DNA of 64,000 nt, from assembly GCA_038521825.1 (NCBI GenBank), contig JBCBKL010000014.1, positions 1 through 64,000 on the forward strand, written 5' to 3'. Every line of letters begins with the position of its first letter. Position 1 is the first letter of the stretch. The notes beneath the pieces were generated by a model. It had not been told where the DNA came from. It saw only the letters and a list, made by a program, of their open reading frames with translations, and did not search any database. The stretch is from JBCBKL01 sp038521825. Lineage in GTDB: Bacteria > Pseudomonadota > Alphaproteobacteria > Rhodobacterales > Rhodobacteraceae. A program made the translations under genes and the position numbers. Below are positions 35,393 to 43,544 of this stretch, piece by piece.

Positions 35393-36394
35393 TTAGGGCT
35401 TGATGTCCATCCCGACCTTCTGATTGGTGAAGTCGAGCGTATAAGAGGCTTTCCAGTCAAGCCCGTCCTCAAGCACGCCAGCATCGACCATCTTGCCGTA
35501 GAAATCCCCGATGACCTTATCGTTCATCGCGCCAATGCCCATGTCCAGCGCGTCGCCGCTATCGACGATACCGCGCTCGCGCATCATGTCCTTGGCAAAT
35601 TCGATCTTGTCCTGGCTCATGTCTGGATTGGCGGTCTTGATCAGTTCGTCCGCCTCGGCGCTGTCGCCGTAGAGATAATTGTACCAGCCAGCGAGCGACC
35701 CATCGACAAAGCACTTCACTTTCTTGGGGTCACTTTCGATCGTCGCCTGCATGGTCTCGATCGTCGTGGCGTAGCTTGAATAGCCGGCATCGGCGATCAG
35801 AAACACGTTGGGCTCGATCCCCGCCTCTTTTTTCACCAGGTATGGCTCAGAGCTCAGATAGCCCTGCATCCCTTTCTTCTTGTCTGCAATGAACGGGGCC
35901 GGGTTGAACGTGTAGGGTTGGCGCTGCTCGGACGTGAAGCCGTGGGCCTTGATCATCCATTGGTAGTAGCTGGTATAGCCGTTGTCGCCGATCAGCAGTG
36001 TCAGATCTTTCAGGTCCTCCCAGCTTTCTGCCTCTTCGGGGTGGGCAAGGATAACCTGCGGATGCTTCTGGAATATCGCCGCTACAGCGACCACCGGAAT
36101 ACCTTCTTTAACCGCGTTAAACGCCTGCAGCATGTCGCCACCCATGTGGAAATCGATCTTGCCCGCCAGCATCAGCGCGCGGTTGTTCACCTGCGGTCCG
36201 CCCGGAATGATCTCGACCTCCAGCCCACATGCCTCATAGGTGCCGTCGGCAACCGATTGATAGAAGCCGCCATGTTCCGCCTGCGCCAGCCAGTTTGTCC
36301 CGAAGACCACCTTTTCCAGATGGCCGCCCGCCAACGCTGCGCTGCCCATCAGCGCCATAAACCCCGTTGCGAGAACAGTCGTTTCCTTGAGCAT
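35393..36394 (-). CDS. NMT1/ThiY-like ABC transporter substrate-binding protein
   Basis: Periplasmic protein of 333 residues with signal peptide MLKETTVLATGFMALMGSAA and cleavage near ALA-GGH. The mature part follows the NMT1/THI5-like fold: VVFGTNWLAQAEHGGFYQ at the start, then GLEVEIIPGGPQVNNRALML. That branch binds pyrimidine precursors (ThiY), riboflavin-like or other small N-compounds, which agrees with the cytosine-deaminase-like enzyme in the operon. GGAGG upstream fixes the ATG at 36394. It is the first gene of the nine-gene run. Confidence 0.9.
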   Translation of the reverse strand: MLKETTVLATGFMALMGSAALAGGHLEKVVFGTNWLAQAEHGGFYQSVADGTYEACGLEVEIIPGGPQVNNRALMLAGKIDFHMGGDMLQAFNAVKEGIPVVAVAAIFQKHPQVILAHPEEAESWEDLKDLTLLIGDNGYTSYYQWMIKAHGFTSEQRQPYTFNPAPFIADKKKGMQGYLSSEPYLVKKEAGIEPNVFLIADAGYSSYATTIETMQATIESDPKKVKCFVDGSLAGWYNYLYGDSAEADELIKTANPDMSQDKIEFAKDMMRERGIVDSGDALDMGIGAMNDKVIGDFYGKMVDAGVLEDGLDWKASYTLDFTNQKVGMDIKP

Positions 36395-36423
36395 AAATAA
36401 CCTCCGCTGTCTGTCGGCGCAGC

Positions 36424-36461
36424 GTCCGAACTGGTGCGGAAGAAGCAAAGCTGGTTCGGAC
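36424..36461. promoter_or_regulatory. Inverted repeat in the leader of the nine-gene operon
   Basis: GTCCGAAC at 36424-36431 and GTTCGGAC at 36454-36461 form an 8-bp inverted repeat with a 22-base gap, 30 bases upstream of the binding-protein start. It could be an operator or an RNA stem. The rest of the 36395-36605 interval shows no gene. Confidence 0.4.
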
Positions 36462-36605
36462 TTACGCTAAGGAAAGACGCGATGGATGATGAATTTCAAG
36501 GCAGTTTTATCACTCTTGACGAGATGCTGAGCATATCCTGCCTATTGTTGACGATTTATTAAGGGTTGAGTGGGGCGGGGCTGCACACTTTTTGCGGGAG
36601 CGTGG

Positions 36606-37352
36606 TCAATCTAAGGGGCCGTGGCGCATTAGATAGGTGTCCATGATCCATCCATGCGCGTCCCGCGCCGCGGCCCGGATCTCAACGATTTCCGGACCAG
36701 TTTCGGCCAAGGGGCCACTTCGCAGGATCTGCTCCGGCATGCCGAGGAATGCGCCCCACCAGATCTCGATACCGATTGGGTCGAGGCGTTGAAAGCTGCA
36801 CGCGCCATCGAGCATGACGATCACGGTTTCGGCCCCCGCTGGCCAGCCTTCGTCGCGTAGGCGGCGCCCTGTAGTCACGGCAACGGCGCCGTTAATCGTG
36901 TTGAACGGAATGGCATGGGCTGCCGTCAGCGCCTGCAGCGCCGTGACACCGGGGACCACGCGGAGCGCCGGTTTGGGTGATATCCGCGCAGCGATGCGCA
37001 AGGTGCTGTCGTAAAGGCCCGGGTCACCCCAGACCAACAATGCAACCGGCCCCTCGAATTCGATGCCGGAAAGGGCCTTGATCCAAGCATCGGCGATGGC
37101 ATCGTGCCAACTGTCCACGCGGACGTCGTAAGGCAGGCTTTCGTCCCGAACGGGCATGTCGAAGGGGATGACGCGGGCCGTTGCTCCGATCTCGGTCAGG
37201 ATGTCTTCGCGGATCGTGGCAAGATCATCCTTGCCGGGGCCCTTGCGGGGTAGCAGCACGATAGCCGCATCGCGTAGGGCCTTCTGCCCCTCAAGCGTCA
37301 CATGTGACGGGGAACCGGTACCGATACCGACAAGCCATAGATCGCGGATCAT
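36606..37352 (-). CDS. cobF: Precorrin-6A synthase (deacetylating) CobF
   Basis: S-adenosylmethionine-dependent enzyme of the tetrapyrrole methylase family, 248 residues, that methylates C1 of precorrin-5 with loss of acetate, a step of the oxygen-dependent pathway. It begins MIRDLWLVGIGTGSPSHVTL, contains the CobF-type LLPRKGPGKDDLATIREDIL, and shows LLVWGDPGLYDSTLRIA and the VVPGVTALQALTAAHAIPF methylase motif. It lies 63 bases downstream of the CbiM-like gene, separate from the main cob run but on the same strand. It is probably under the riboswitch at 38160-38325. Confidence 0.95.
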   Translation of the reverse strand: MIRDLWLVGIGTGSPSHVTLEGQKALRDAAIVLLPRKGPGKDDLATIREDILTEIGATARVIPFDMPVRDESLPYDVRVDSWHDAIADAWIKALSGIEFEGPVALLVWGDPGLYDSTLRIAARISPKPALRVVPGVTALQALTAAHAIPFNTINGAVAVTTGRRLRDEGWPAGAETVIVMLDGACSFQRLDPIGIEIWWGAFLGMPEQILRSGPLAETGPEIVEIRAAARDAHGWIMDTYLMRHGPLD

Positions 37353-37415
37353 TTGTCACTGTGTGCAACGCGGCATGGCGTGATCAGAACCCCATGCCGC
37401 AAGTGTAATAGGGCC

Positions 37416-38093
37416 TCAGGCCGGAGCGTGTAGACGCGGTGTCAGTAGGCCGAACCGGTCCGTGCCGCGCAAGGTCTTGGCTGCTGCCAGAACGGCCAGA
37501 TCTGCAATTGGCTCAATCAGCAGGACGAGCATGTAAGCCGCACCGAAGGTCCACACTGCAGAGAACGTCTCGGCTGTGACGCCCTGACCGTAGAATGCCC
37601 AGAACGCGACCCATGCGACCACGCCACCCTGGTAGATGCCAGAGAGTTTCAGGACATGGGAATAGTTGAGATCGACATAAGCACGGTCGCGCGGCAGCAG
37701 CCGTTCAGCCAGCCCGTTAATGACCAGCAGCGGCACCAGCAGCGTCGTCACATTGACGAAGTACATCGGCAGATCGGAAGGCGCAAAGACCATGCCCTGG
37801 ATCAGCAGCCCAAGCGCCAGGCCAAGAGCAGCAGGCGCGGCACCCATCAGCAAAAAGAGCGTCGTGCCAAGGATGAAGTGGACTTCTGAGATGCCAACGG
37901 AGAAATGCGGCAGGACTTCGAAGAAAAAGAGCGTTCCAATGGCTGCCATACCGGTCCGCGCGAGGAACGAGACGGGGTTGCTGCGGCCGAGATCTGTCAG
38001 CGCCAACTTTGCGCTGTATCCGGCAGCGCCTGCCGCGGTTGCATAGGCGAAGGCCATTTTGGCCCCATCCACAACTCCAGGTTCGATATGCAT
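37416..38093 (-). CDS. CbiM-like cobalt transport membrane protein (stand-alone)
   Basis: Membrane protein of 225 residues with about six or seven helices, related to the CbiM/NikM substrate subunit of energy-coupling-factor cobalt/nickel importers. The start MHIEPG reproduces the Met-His-Ile N-terminus that binds metal in CbiM, and ISEVHFILGTTLFLLMGAAP matches the family core. AAAGGA precedes the ATG at 38093. No CbiN, CbiQ or CbiO gene is next to it. It either works alone, shares an energising module encoded elsewhere, or has another role. A cobalamin riboswitch immediately upstream supports a cobalt function. Confidence 0.82.
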   Translation of the reverse strand: MHIEPGVVDGAKMAFAYATAAGAAGYSAKLALTDLGRSNPVSFLARTGMAAIGTLFFFEVLPHFSVGISEVHFILGTTLFLLMGAAPAALGLALGLLIQGMVFAPSDLPMYFVNVTTLLVPLLVINGLAERLLPRDRAYVDLNYSHVLKLSGIYQGGVVAWVAFWAFYGQGVTAETFSAVWTFGAAYMLVLLIEPIADLAVLAAAKTLRGTDRFGLLTPRLHAPA

Positions 38094-38112
38094 GACTGTC
38101 CTTTCTCGATCT

Positions 38113-38129
38113 GCTGCCCCTCCGGCAGC
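38113..38129 (-). promoter_or_regulatory. Hairpin between riboswitch and CbiM-like start (possible expression platform)
   Basis: GCTGCC and GGCAGC form a 6-bp stem with loop GGAGG, 20 bases before the ATG at 38093. There is no following U-tract, so control is more likely at translation than by termination. Pairing with the aptamer is inferred. Confidence 0.4.
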
Positions 38130-38159
38130 GTTGTGGCCACATTTCTTGGCCGTGTTGAT

Positions 38160-38325
38160 ACTTGCGGCAGGTCTCCTGACTTGCGGGTCATTGCGCGTCC
38201 GGCCTTCCCAACCCATTGCAGGTCAGTGGTTATCCCTGGCGCTCGCCGCTTACAGTTGCGGGGGCAGCCCGGGCCTTTCACCCGGTTCCCTTTTCAGCCA
38301 CCGACGTGGCACCGTAAGTTCATTT
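38160..38325 (-). ncRNA. Cobalamin riboswitch upstream of the CbiM-like gene
   Basis: Read on the minus strand the element opens near ACGGTGCCACGT, continues through AAAGGGAACCGGGTG and the core CCCCCGCAACTGTAA. It ends in the B12 box AGTCAGGAGACCTGCC (near 38163-38178). These are the conserved blocks of the adenosylcobalamin aptamer, in the right order. It should lower expression of the CbiM-like gene and probably cobF when cobalamin is plentiful. It begins about 60 bases after the cobA stop. Confidence 0.92.
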
Positions 38326-38388
38326 GTCATAGCAGGTGCCGAAACCGGCACAACAAAAAATGCGACATCTCGGGGGCAGCATGCGAAT

Positions 38389-39108
38389 TCAAAGCTGTGC
38401 CAGCGGGCCATAAAGGATGAGGGCGGGTTTGGTGCCGACATCCTCGGCAAGCTGCTCGGCGATCGAACCGATATCGCCCCGTGTCATCGACTGTTCCGCA
38501 GTGCCGACCGCTTCGGCCAGGATCGCTGGCGTTGCTGCGGGCAAACCATGCGACACAAGTACCTCCACCAGCAGCGGAAAGGTCCGCTTGCCCATGAAGA
38601 CCACCGTGCAGGCATCCGGGTCGGCAAGGGCATTAAGGTCGAGGTCATCGGGCAGCTTGCCACCCGCGTCATGCCCAGTGACAAACTGCACCCTGCGCGC
38701 CGTCAACCTGCGCGTCAGGGGGATGCCGCAAGCGGCTGCAGCGGCAAAAGCCGATGGTACACCGGGCACGATTTCGTAGTCGATCCCAGCGTCGCGCAGG
38801 GCCACCAACTCCTCCTCTAGGCGTCCGAACAGCCCGCTGTCGCCCGATTTCAGCCGCACGATGCGCCCGCCTTCTCTGGCATAATCGACCAGCAGTTGGC
38901 TCACATGCTGCTGGCGTGGTGAGATGCGTCCAGCCCGTTTGCCAACACCAACCAAATTTGCGCCGGGTCGGGCGTAGGTCAGGATCGGGCCCGATGACAA
39001 ATCATCGAACAGCACCACGTCGGCCTGCTTTAGCCTGTCGACGGCCTTGAGCGTCAACAGCTCGGGATCACCGGGGCCGGAGCCCACGAAACTCACGAAA
39101 CCGGTCAT
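38389..39108 (-). CDS. cobA: Uroporphyrinogen-III C-methyltransferase CobA
   Basis: SUMT, 239 residues; it methylates uroporphyrinogen III at C2 and C7 to give precorrin-2. Motifs: FVSFVGSGPGDPELLTLKAV (SAM loop), VGVGKRAGRISPRQQHVS, RLKSGDSGLFGRLEEEL, and the VPGVPSAFAAAAACGIPLT region. It has no CysG-type dehydrogenase/ferrochelatase domain. It starts in a 4-base overlap with cobB and is the last gene of the run from cobL; the riboswitch of the next unit follows. Confidence 0.95.
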   Translation of the reverse strand: MTGFVSFVGSGPGDPELLTLKAVDRLKQADVVLFDDLSSGPILTYARPGANLVGVGKRAGRISPRQQHVSQLLVDYAREGGRIVRLKSGDSGLFGRLEEELVALRDAGIDYEIVPGVPSAFAAAAACGIPLTRRLTARRVQFVTGHDAGGKLPDDLDLNALADPDACTVVFMGKRTFPLLVEVLVSHGLPAATPAILAEAVGTAEQSMTRGDIGSIAEQLAEDVGTKPALILYGPLAQL

Positions 39109-40424
39109 GCGCCCTCTGCCGTAATGAGGTGAAAGAACGTGCCCGTCGCATGGCCCCGCCGGGATCCGGTTTCGGCCACCGGGTTGCCGTCGGCATCGGC
39201 GACCTGCGCCAATGGCTGGTCGGGTTGGTCGAGGATCGTGGAGTAGTGGAATTCATGGCCGCGCAGCGCGGTTCCGGTATCCCAACCCGGCATTGGCTGA
39301 TCGAGCAAAGCGCGGCGGTATCCCAGATGGAACCTCCTTTTCTCGTAGGACGTCACAAGCCCAAGAAGCCCCGCCATCTGGTGGCGAACACCTTCCTGAT
39401 CGACAAGAGCTTCACCCATAGTCATGTAACCACCGCATTCGCCATGGACGGGCCGTGTTTCGGCGTGTTTGCGCAGCCCATCCAGAAAGATACCAGCCGC
39501 GGCAAGCTTCCCCGCGTGCAGTTCCGGATAGCCGCCGGGCAGCCACACAATGTCTGCGTCTTGGTCCGGGCCTTCGTCAGCCAGCGGAGAAAACGGCATG
39601 ATCTCAGCCCCTGCATCGCGCCACCCCTTCAGTAGGTGGGGATATGTGAAGGAAAAGGCGGCATCGCGGGCCAGTGCGATCCGTTGCGCCGGAGGTTTGG
39701 GCAATGGCGCATCATTCGCCGCCGCCGTGGCCGTTGCGGCTTCACGAAGGGCGGCAAGATCGACATTGTCCCGCAAAAACGCGGCATACGTTGTGATTGC
39801 GGCATTGAGATCGGGATGCTCGACCGCCTGGATCAGGCCGAGGTGCCGTTCCGGCAGCGTCAGATCCCCACGACGGGGCAGGGCACCCAGCACCGGAATG
39901 CCCGCCCTTTCCATCCCCAGCCGGATCAACCGTTCGTGACGCGGGCTGGCGACGCGGTTCAGAATGACACCCGCAAAAGGCAGGTCCGGCGCATAGGCCT
40001 GAAAGCCAAGCGCGCTTGCCGCCGCCGATTGGGCCTGACCCCCAACGTCGAGAACCAGAACCACGGGCCAACCCATCCGCTGGGCTGTTTCAGCGCTCGA
40101 TCCGAAACCGGACTGACCGCGTGTTGCCACACCATCATAAAGTCCCATCGATCCCTCGGCGACGCAGATATCGGCGCCTGCCGACTGGCGGCTGATGGCA
40201 TCGATCAACGTGCCATCCATCGCCCATGTGTCGAGATTGAAAGACGACCGGCCCGCCGCTGCCTCATGGAAAGCCGGGTCGATGTAGTCGGGGCCTGATT
40301 TGAATGGCTGCACGACTAGGCTGTCATCCGCAAGCGCCCGGAGCAGGCCCAGCATCACGGTTGTCTTTCCGGTCCCCGAGGAGGGAGCCGAGATCAGCAG
40401 GCCGGGTGGAGCATTCATCGCCAT
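39105..40424 (-). CDS. cobB: Cobyrinate (hydrogenobyrinate) a,c-diamide synthase CobB
   Basis: ATP- and glutamine-dependent amidotransferase of 439 residues. The N-terminal P-loop region is LISAPSSGTGKTTVMLGLLR. The C-terminal class-I-like glutaminase has its cysteine in VHGECGGYMTMGEAL (about residue 326) and its His in a GHEFHYSTI segment. In the aerobic pathway it amidates hydrogenobyrinic acid before cobalt insertion by CobN. The start is ambiguous: ATG 40424 is chosen for GGGGAC 8 bases upstream; ATG 40439 and 40418 are in frame. It overlaps the cobM stop. Confidence 0.94.
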   Translation of the reverse strand: MAMNAPPGLLISAPSSGTGKTTVMLGLLRALADDSLVVQPFKSGPDYIDPAFHEAAAGRSSFNLDTWAMDGTLIDAISRQSAGADICVAEGSMGLYDGVATRGQSGFGSSAETAQRMGWPVVLVLDVGGQAQSAAASALGFQAYAPDLPFAGVILNRVASPRHERLIRLGMERAGIPVLGALPRRGDLTLPERHLGLIQAVEHPDLNAAITTYAAFLRDNVDLAALREAATATAAANDAPLPKPPAQRIALARDAAFSFTYPHLLKGWRDAGAEIMPFSPLADEGPDQDADIVWLPGGYPELHAGKLAAAGIFLDGLRKHAETRPVHGECGGYMTMGEALVDQEGVRHQMAGLLGLVTSYEKRRFHLGYRRALLDQPMPGWDTGTALRGHEFHYSTILDQPDQPLAQVADADGNPVAETGSRRGHATGTFFHLITAEGA

Positions 40425-40425
40425 G

Positions 40426-41220
40426 TCAATCGTCCCCATGCTGCCATTCCGACCACGGGCTATCCGCCGTCTGGGGGCGATAGCGGCGGTCATAATCGGT
40501 GGCGTAAAGCCGGCTCTCTGCGAACCCTTCGGCCTTGAGCGCCGGACCGACCAGGATTAGGGCAGTGCGGGTCACACTCCGGTCCAGTTCGGTTTCGATG
40601 GTGGCCAATGTGGCCCGGATGATCCGTTCGTCCGGCCAACTTGCGCGGAAGACGACGACGACGGGGCAATCGGATCCATAGGTTGGGGTTAGTTCCGCGA
40701 TCACTTTCGGCAGGTTGCCGATCGAAAGATGAAGGGCAAGCGTCGCGCCGGTCCTCGCGAAATTCTCAAGGCTTTCGCCTTCGGGCATGGACGATGCGCG
40801 GCCCTGGGTCCTCGTCAGGATCACGGATTGGGATAGGCCAGGTAGTGTGAGTTCTTGCCCAAGGCTTGCCGCGGCCGCAGCGAATGAAGGCACGCCGGGT
40901 GTGACGGTATAGTCGATGCCAAGCTCTTGCAGCCGTCGCACCTGTTCGCCCATGGCCGACCAGACCGACAAATCGCCAGAATGCAGCCGCGCCACGTCTT
41001 GCCCCTTCTCATCAGCCGTCATGTATTCCGCTACGATGGCGTCCAGGTCCATCGGGGCCGTATTGATGACACGCGCGCCGTCTGGGCAGTGGTTCAGTAC
41101 GGCCTCGGGGATCAGCGAACCGGCATAAAGGCAGATGGGGCAGGCTGCGATCAGATCGCGGCCCCGCAGGGTCAGGAGGTCCGGTGCGCCGGGTCCGGCG
41201 CCGATGAAATGAACGGTCAT
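40426..41220 (-). CDS. cobM: Precorrin-4 C11-methyltransferase CobM
   Basis: Tetrapyrrole methylase, 264 residues. It begins MTVHFIGAGPGAPDLLTLRG and has CPICLYAGSLIPEAVL and VARLHSGDLSVWSAMGEQVR, both typical of CobM/CbiF, then VTPGVPSFAAAAASLGQELT. It transfers a methyl group from SAM to C11 of precorrin-4. It overlaps cobE by 4 bases. A C-terminal tail of about 20 charged residues (RRYRPQTADSPWSEWQ) is usual for alphaproteobacterial CobM. Confidence 0.96.
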   Translation of the reverse strand: MTVHFIGAGPGAPDLLTLRGRDLIAACPICLYAGSLIPEAVLNHCPDGARVINTAPMDLDAIVAEYMTADEKGQDVARLHSGDLSVWSAMGEQVRRLQELGIDYTVTPGVPSFAAAAASLGQELTLPGLSQSVILTRTQGRASSMPEGESLENFARTGATLALHLSIGNLPKVIAELTPTYGSDCPVVVVFRASWPDERIIRATLATIETELDRSVTRTALILVGPALKAEGFAESRLYATDYDRRYRPQTADSPWSEWQHGDD

Positions 41221-41591
41221 GGCTTGGATCCTTCTGCCAGTGCGCAGGTCGCCTTGCCGTCATCCGAGACGGCGCGGGGTGCCAAAAGCCGCGCCTGCGG
41301 CCCGGCCGCGGCCAGCGCCGCCGCCTCGGCGACCGATCCCGTGCCCCGTGCGGTTTTGGCTGGTTCCGATTGGGTAATCGTCGGTTGAGCGATCAAATCG
41401 CCTGCAGCGACGGGTGTGACAGTGGCCTGCTCGTCGCTGGCAAGGCGTTGAAAGGCCGGCGTTGTGGCCTTGTCCGCGGCTGTTGCGAAGACGCTCGCCG
41501 ACCCATGCGCCCGGCCCCGCGCCTTGGCATAGGCATCAGCCAGGCTGCTACGCGTTACAGACGTTCGAAAACCAAATCCAGCGACGATCAT
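41217..41591 (-). CDS. cobE: Cobalamin biosynthesis protein CobE
   Basis: Small protein of 124 residues related to the C-terminal domain of CbiG. It begins MIVAGFGFRTSVTRSSLADA and contains FQRLASDEQATVTPVAAGDL and GTGSVAEAAALAAAG, the expected CobE/CbiG_C pattern. Its biochemical role in the aerobic pathway is not well settled. ATG at 41591 overlaps the cobL stop (ATGA); upstream in-frame sequence lies inside cobL. Confidence 0.92.
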   Translation of the reverse strand: MIVAGFGFRTSVTRSSLADAYAKARGRAHGSASVFATAADKATTPAFQRLASDEQATVTPVAAGDLIAQPTITQSEPAKTARGTGSVAEAAALAAAGPQARLLAPRAVSDDGKATCALAEGSKP

Positions 41592-42784
41592 AGGACAGCG
41601 CTCCATTGCACGACGGGGTAGGTGGTCTTCCAACCGGTTTTCGCACCCATTGGAGCGGCGTGTGCGATGTCGATGCGCATCAGGCTGCCTCCGATTTCAG
41701 CATGCAGGCGACTGAGGATTGCCTCGGTTTCCAGCGTGACGCCATTGGCGACGATCCGTGTCCCGCCTTTCAATCGTGATCTGAGGGCAGCGACAAGATC
41801 CATGCTTAGCCCGCCGCCGATGAACACGGCATCGGGTTCCGGTAGCGCCTCCAAAGCATCGGGCGCGGTGCCTTCGACAACCTGCAGCCTGTCGACGCCC
41901 AGCGTTTCGGCATTCTGGCGGATCAGGGCGATCCTGTCGGTGCGTGTCTCGATAGCTGTTGCGCGACAGCTCGGGTGCGCCAAAAGCCATTCGATCGCAA
42001 TAGAACCTGAACCCGCGCCGATATCCCACAGCCATTCACCCGGTTTGGGCGCCAGAGCTGACAGCGTAAGGGCCCGCATTGGTCGCTTGGTCATGACACC
42101 ATCCGTTTCGAACACGTCGTCGGGCAGGCCGGAAACGTGCGGTATGCCAAGACCGGGACCCTGAACCTCAATTGCGGCGCATACGGGCGCTTTAAACCCC
42201 GTTTCAAGAAGTTCCCCGGTCAGTTCGGTAATTCGCTCTCGGGGTCCATTGAGCGCTTCAAAAACGGTGACATGGCTTTCACCAAAGCCGGTTTTCTTAA
42301 GGTAAGTCATCAGCTCCGTCACCGCCGCGCCATCACGAAGCAGCACAATCATCCGCTGCCCTGGTGCGAGATGGGCGCGCAGGCGGGTCAGGGGCGCTGC
42401 GTGCAGGCCCATGCGCAGCGTTGTCTCAAGCGCCCAACCCAACCGGGCGGCGACGTGGGCAAAGGTTGAGGGCGCGGGCAGGGCCGTCCATGCGCCTTCG
42501 TCGAATTCTTTTGCGATGATGCTGCCTGCCCCGAACCAGAATGGATTTCCCGATGCCAGAACGACAACTTTGCGCCCCTCGTATGCGCGCAGCAACTCGA
42601 TACCGTCCGAGAAGGGAACAGGCCAAGGAACCTGCGCCGCGACCGTTTCTGGCAAAAGCCCCAAATGGCGCGGTGGCCCGATGATGACCTCTGCCTGCTC
42701 GATCGCCATTCGGCTTGCATCCGCCAGGCCGCCCGGTCCATCTTCACCCAAACCCACAATGGTGATCCAAGGATCCTCATGCAT
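41588..42784 (-). CDS. cobL: Precorrin-6Y C5,15-methyltransferase (decarboxylating) CobL
   Basis: Two-domain methylase of 398 residues. The N-terminal CbiE-like domain begins MHEDPWITIVGLGEDGPGG. The C-terminal CbiT-like domain starts near KRPMRALTLSALAP and has the SAM motif LWDIGAGSGSIAIEWLL. It methylates C5 and C15 and removes the C12 acetate carboxyl. ATG at 42784 is chosen by family alignment; the frame is open upstream only because it lies antisense to cobK. The start overlaps the cobK start on the other strand in the four bases CATG. Confidence 0.95.
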   Translation of the reverse strand: MHEDPWITIVGLGEDGPGGLADASRMAIEQAEVIIGPPRHLGLLPETVAAQVPWPVPFSDGIELLRAYEGRKVVVLASGNPFWFGAGSIIAKEFDEGAWTALPAPSTFAHVAARLGWALETTLRMGLHAAPLTRLRAHLAPGQRMIVLLRDGAAVTELMTYLKKTGFGESHVTVFEALNGPRERITELTGELLETGFKAPVCAAIEVQGPGLGIPHVSGLPDDVFETDGVMTKRPMRALTLSALAPKPGEWLWDIGAGSGSIAIEWLLAHPSCRATAIETRTDRIALIRQNAETLGVDRLQVVEGTAPDALEALPEPDAVFIGGGLSMDLVAALRSRLKGGTRIVANGVTLETEAILSRLHAEIGGSLMRIDIAHAAPMGAKTGWKTTYPVVQWSAVL

Positions 42785-43544
42785 GACGCCGAACCTCCTC
42801 ATACTGGGCGGAACAACCGAAGCCACGGCCCTCGCGCGTATGGTGGCGGAGGCCGGGATCGCTGGCACGGTTTCCTTCGCCGGACGTGTTGAGAGACCGG
42901 TGCGCCAACCCCTGCCGCAGCGCGTGGGTGGTTTTGGCGGGGTTAAGGGGCTGGTTGAGTATCTTGGGACCCATCGGATCACCCATGTGATCGACGCGAC
43001 GCACCCTTTTGCCGCGCAGATGAGCCGGAATGCGATTGTGGCCTGCGCTCAGACTGACATTCCATTGGTCGCTTTTACTCGCCCCGCTTGGGTCGAAAAA
43101 AACGGTGATCAATGGCAGTGGGTTCCGGACATTGCCGGGGCGGTTGCCGCGCTCGGCGGGCCGCGCGAGCGGGTGATGCTGGCAATCGGTCGCATGCATC
43201 TGGCGGAATTTGCCCCGAACCCCCAACACTTCTATCTGCTTCGGCTGGTCGATCCGCCGAGGGATCCGCTGCCCTTGCCTGAGATCGAGGCGATTATTGC
43301 TCGTGGCCCCTTTAGTGCGGACGCGGATGCGGCCCTTATGCAGCGATATGAGATCGATATTGTCGTCTCCAAGAATGCCGGCGGCGCGGGTGCCTACGCC
43401 AAGATCGAGGCGGCGCGGCGGCTGGGCCTGCCGGTCATCATGATCGATCGCCCGGCGATACCTCCGCGGAACGAGGCCGCAACACCTCAAGAAGTGATGG
43501 GCTGGCTGGCTCATGCGGGCGCCGAACGCGGCGTGTACACGTAG
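42783..43544 (+). CDS. cobK: Precorrin-6A reductase CobK
   Basis: NADPH-dependent reductase of 253 residues, precorrin-6A to precorrin-6B. It begins MTPNLLILGGTTEATALARM, has HVIDATHPFAAQMSRNA and the C-terminal VVSKNAGGAGAYAKIEAARR motif. ATG at 42783 matches the family; an open frame upstream is antisense to cobL and lacks conservation. It is the only plus-strand gene in this stretch. Its start shares CATG with cobL and its end overlaps cobJ by 34 bases, so there is no intergenic space on either side. Its promoter must lie inside cobL. Confidence 0.94.
   Translation: MTPNLLILGGTTEATALARMVAEAGIAGTVSFAGRVERPVRQPLPQRVGGFGGVKGLVEYLGTHRITHVIDATHPFAAQMSRNAIVACAQTDIPLVAFTRPAWVEKNGDQWQWVPDIAGAVAALGGPRERVMLAIGRMHLAEFAPNPQHFYLLRLVDPPRDPLPLPEIEAIIARGPFSADADAALMQRYEIDIVVSKNAGGAGAYAKIEAARRLGLPVIMIDRPAIPPRNEAATPQEVMGWLAHAGAERGVYT

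Noticed and set aside
37905..38820. Plus-strand open frames of 171 and 253 codons near the first riboswitch
   Set aside because: Antisense to the CbiM-like gene, the riboswitch and cobA, with no protein features.
42411..42782. Upstream extension of cobK by 124 codons
   Set aside because: The segment is antisense to the cobL N-terminal region, and CobK proteins begin at the MTPNLLILGG position.
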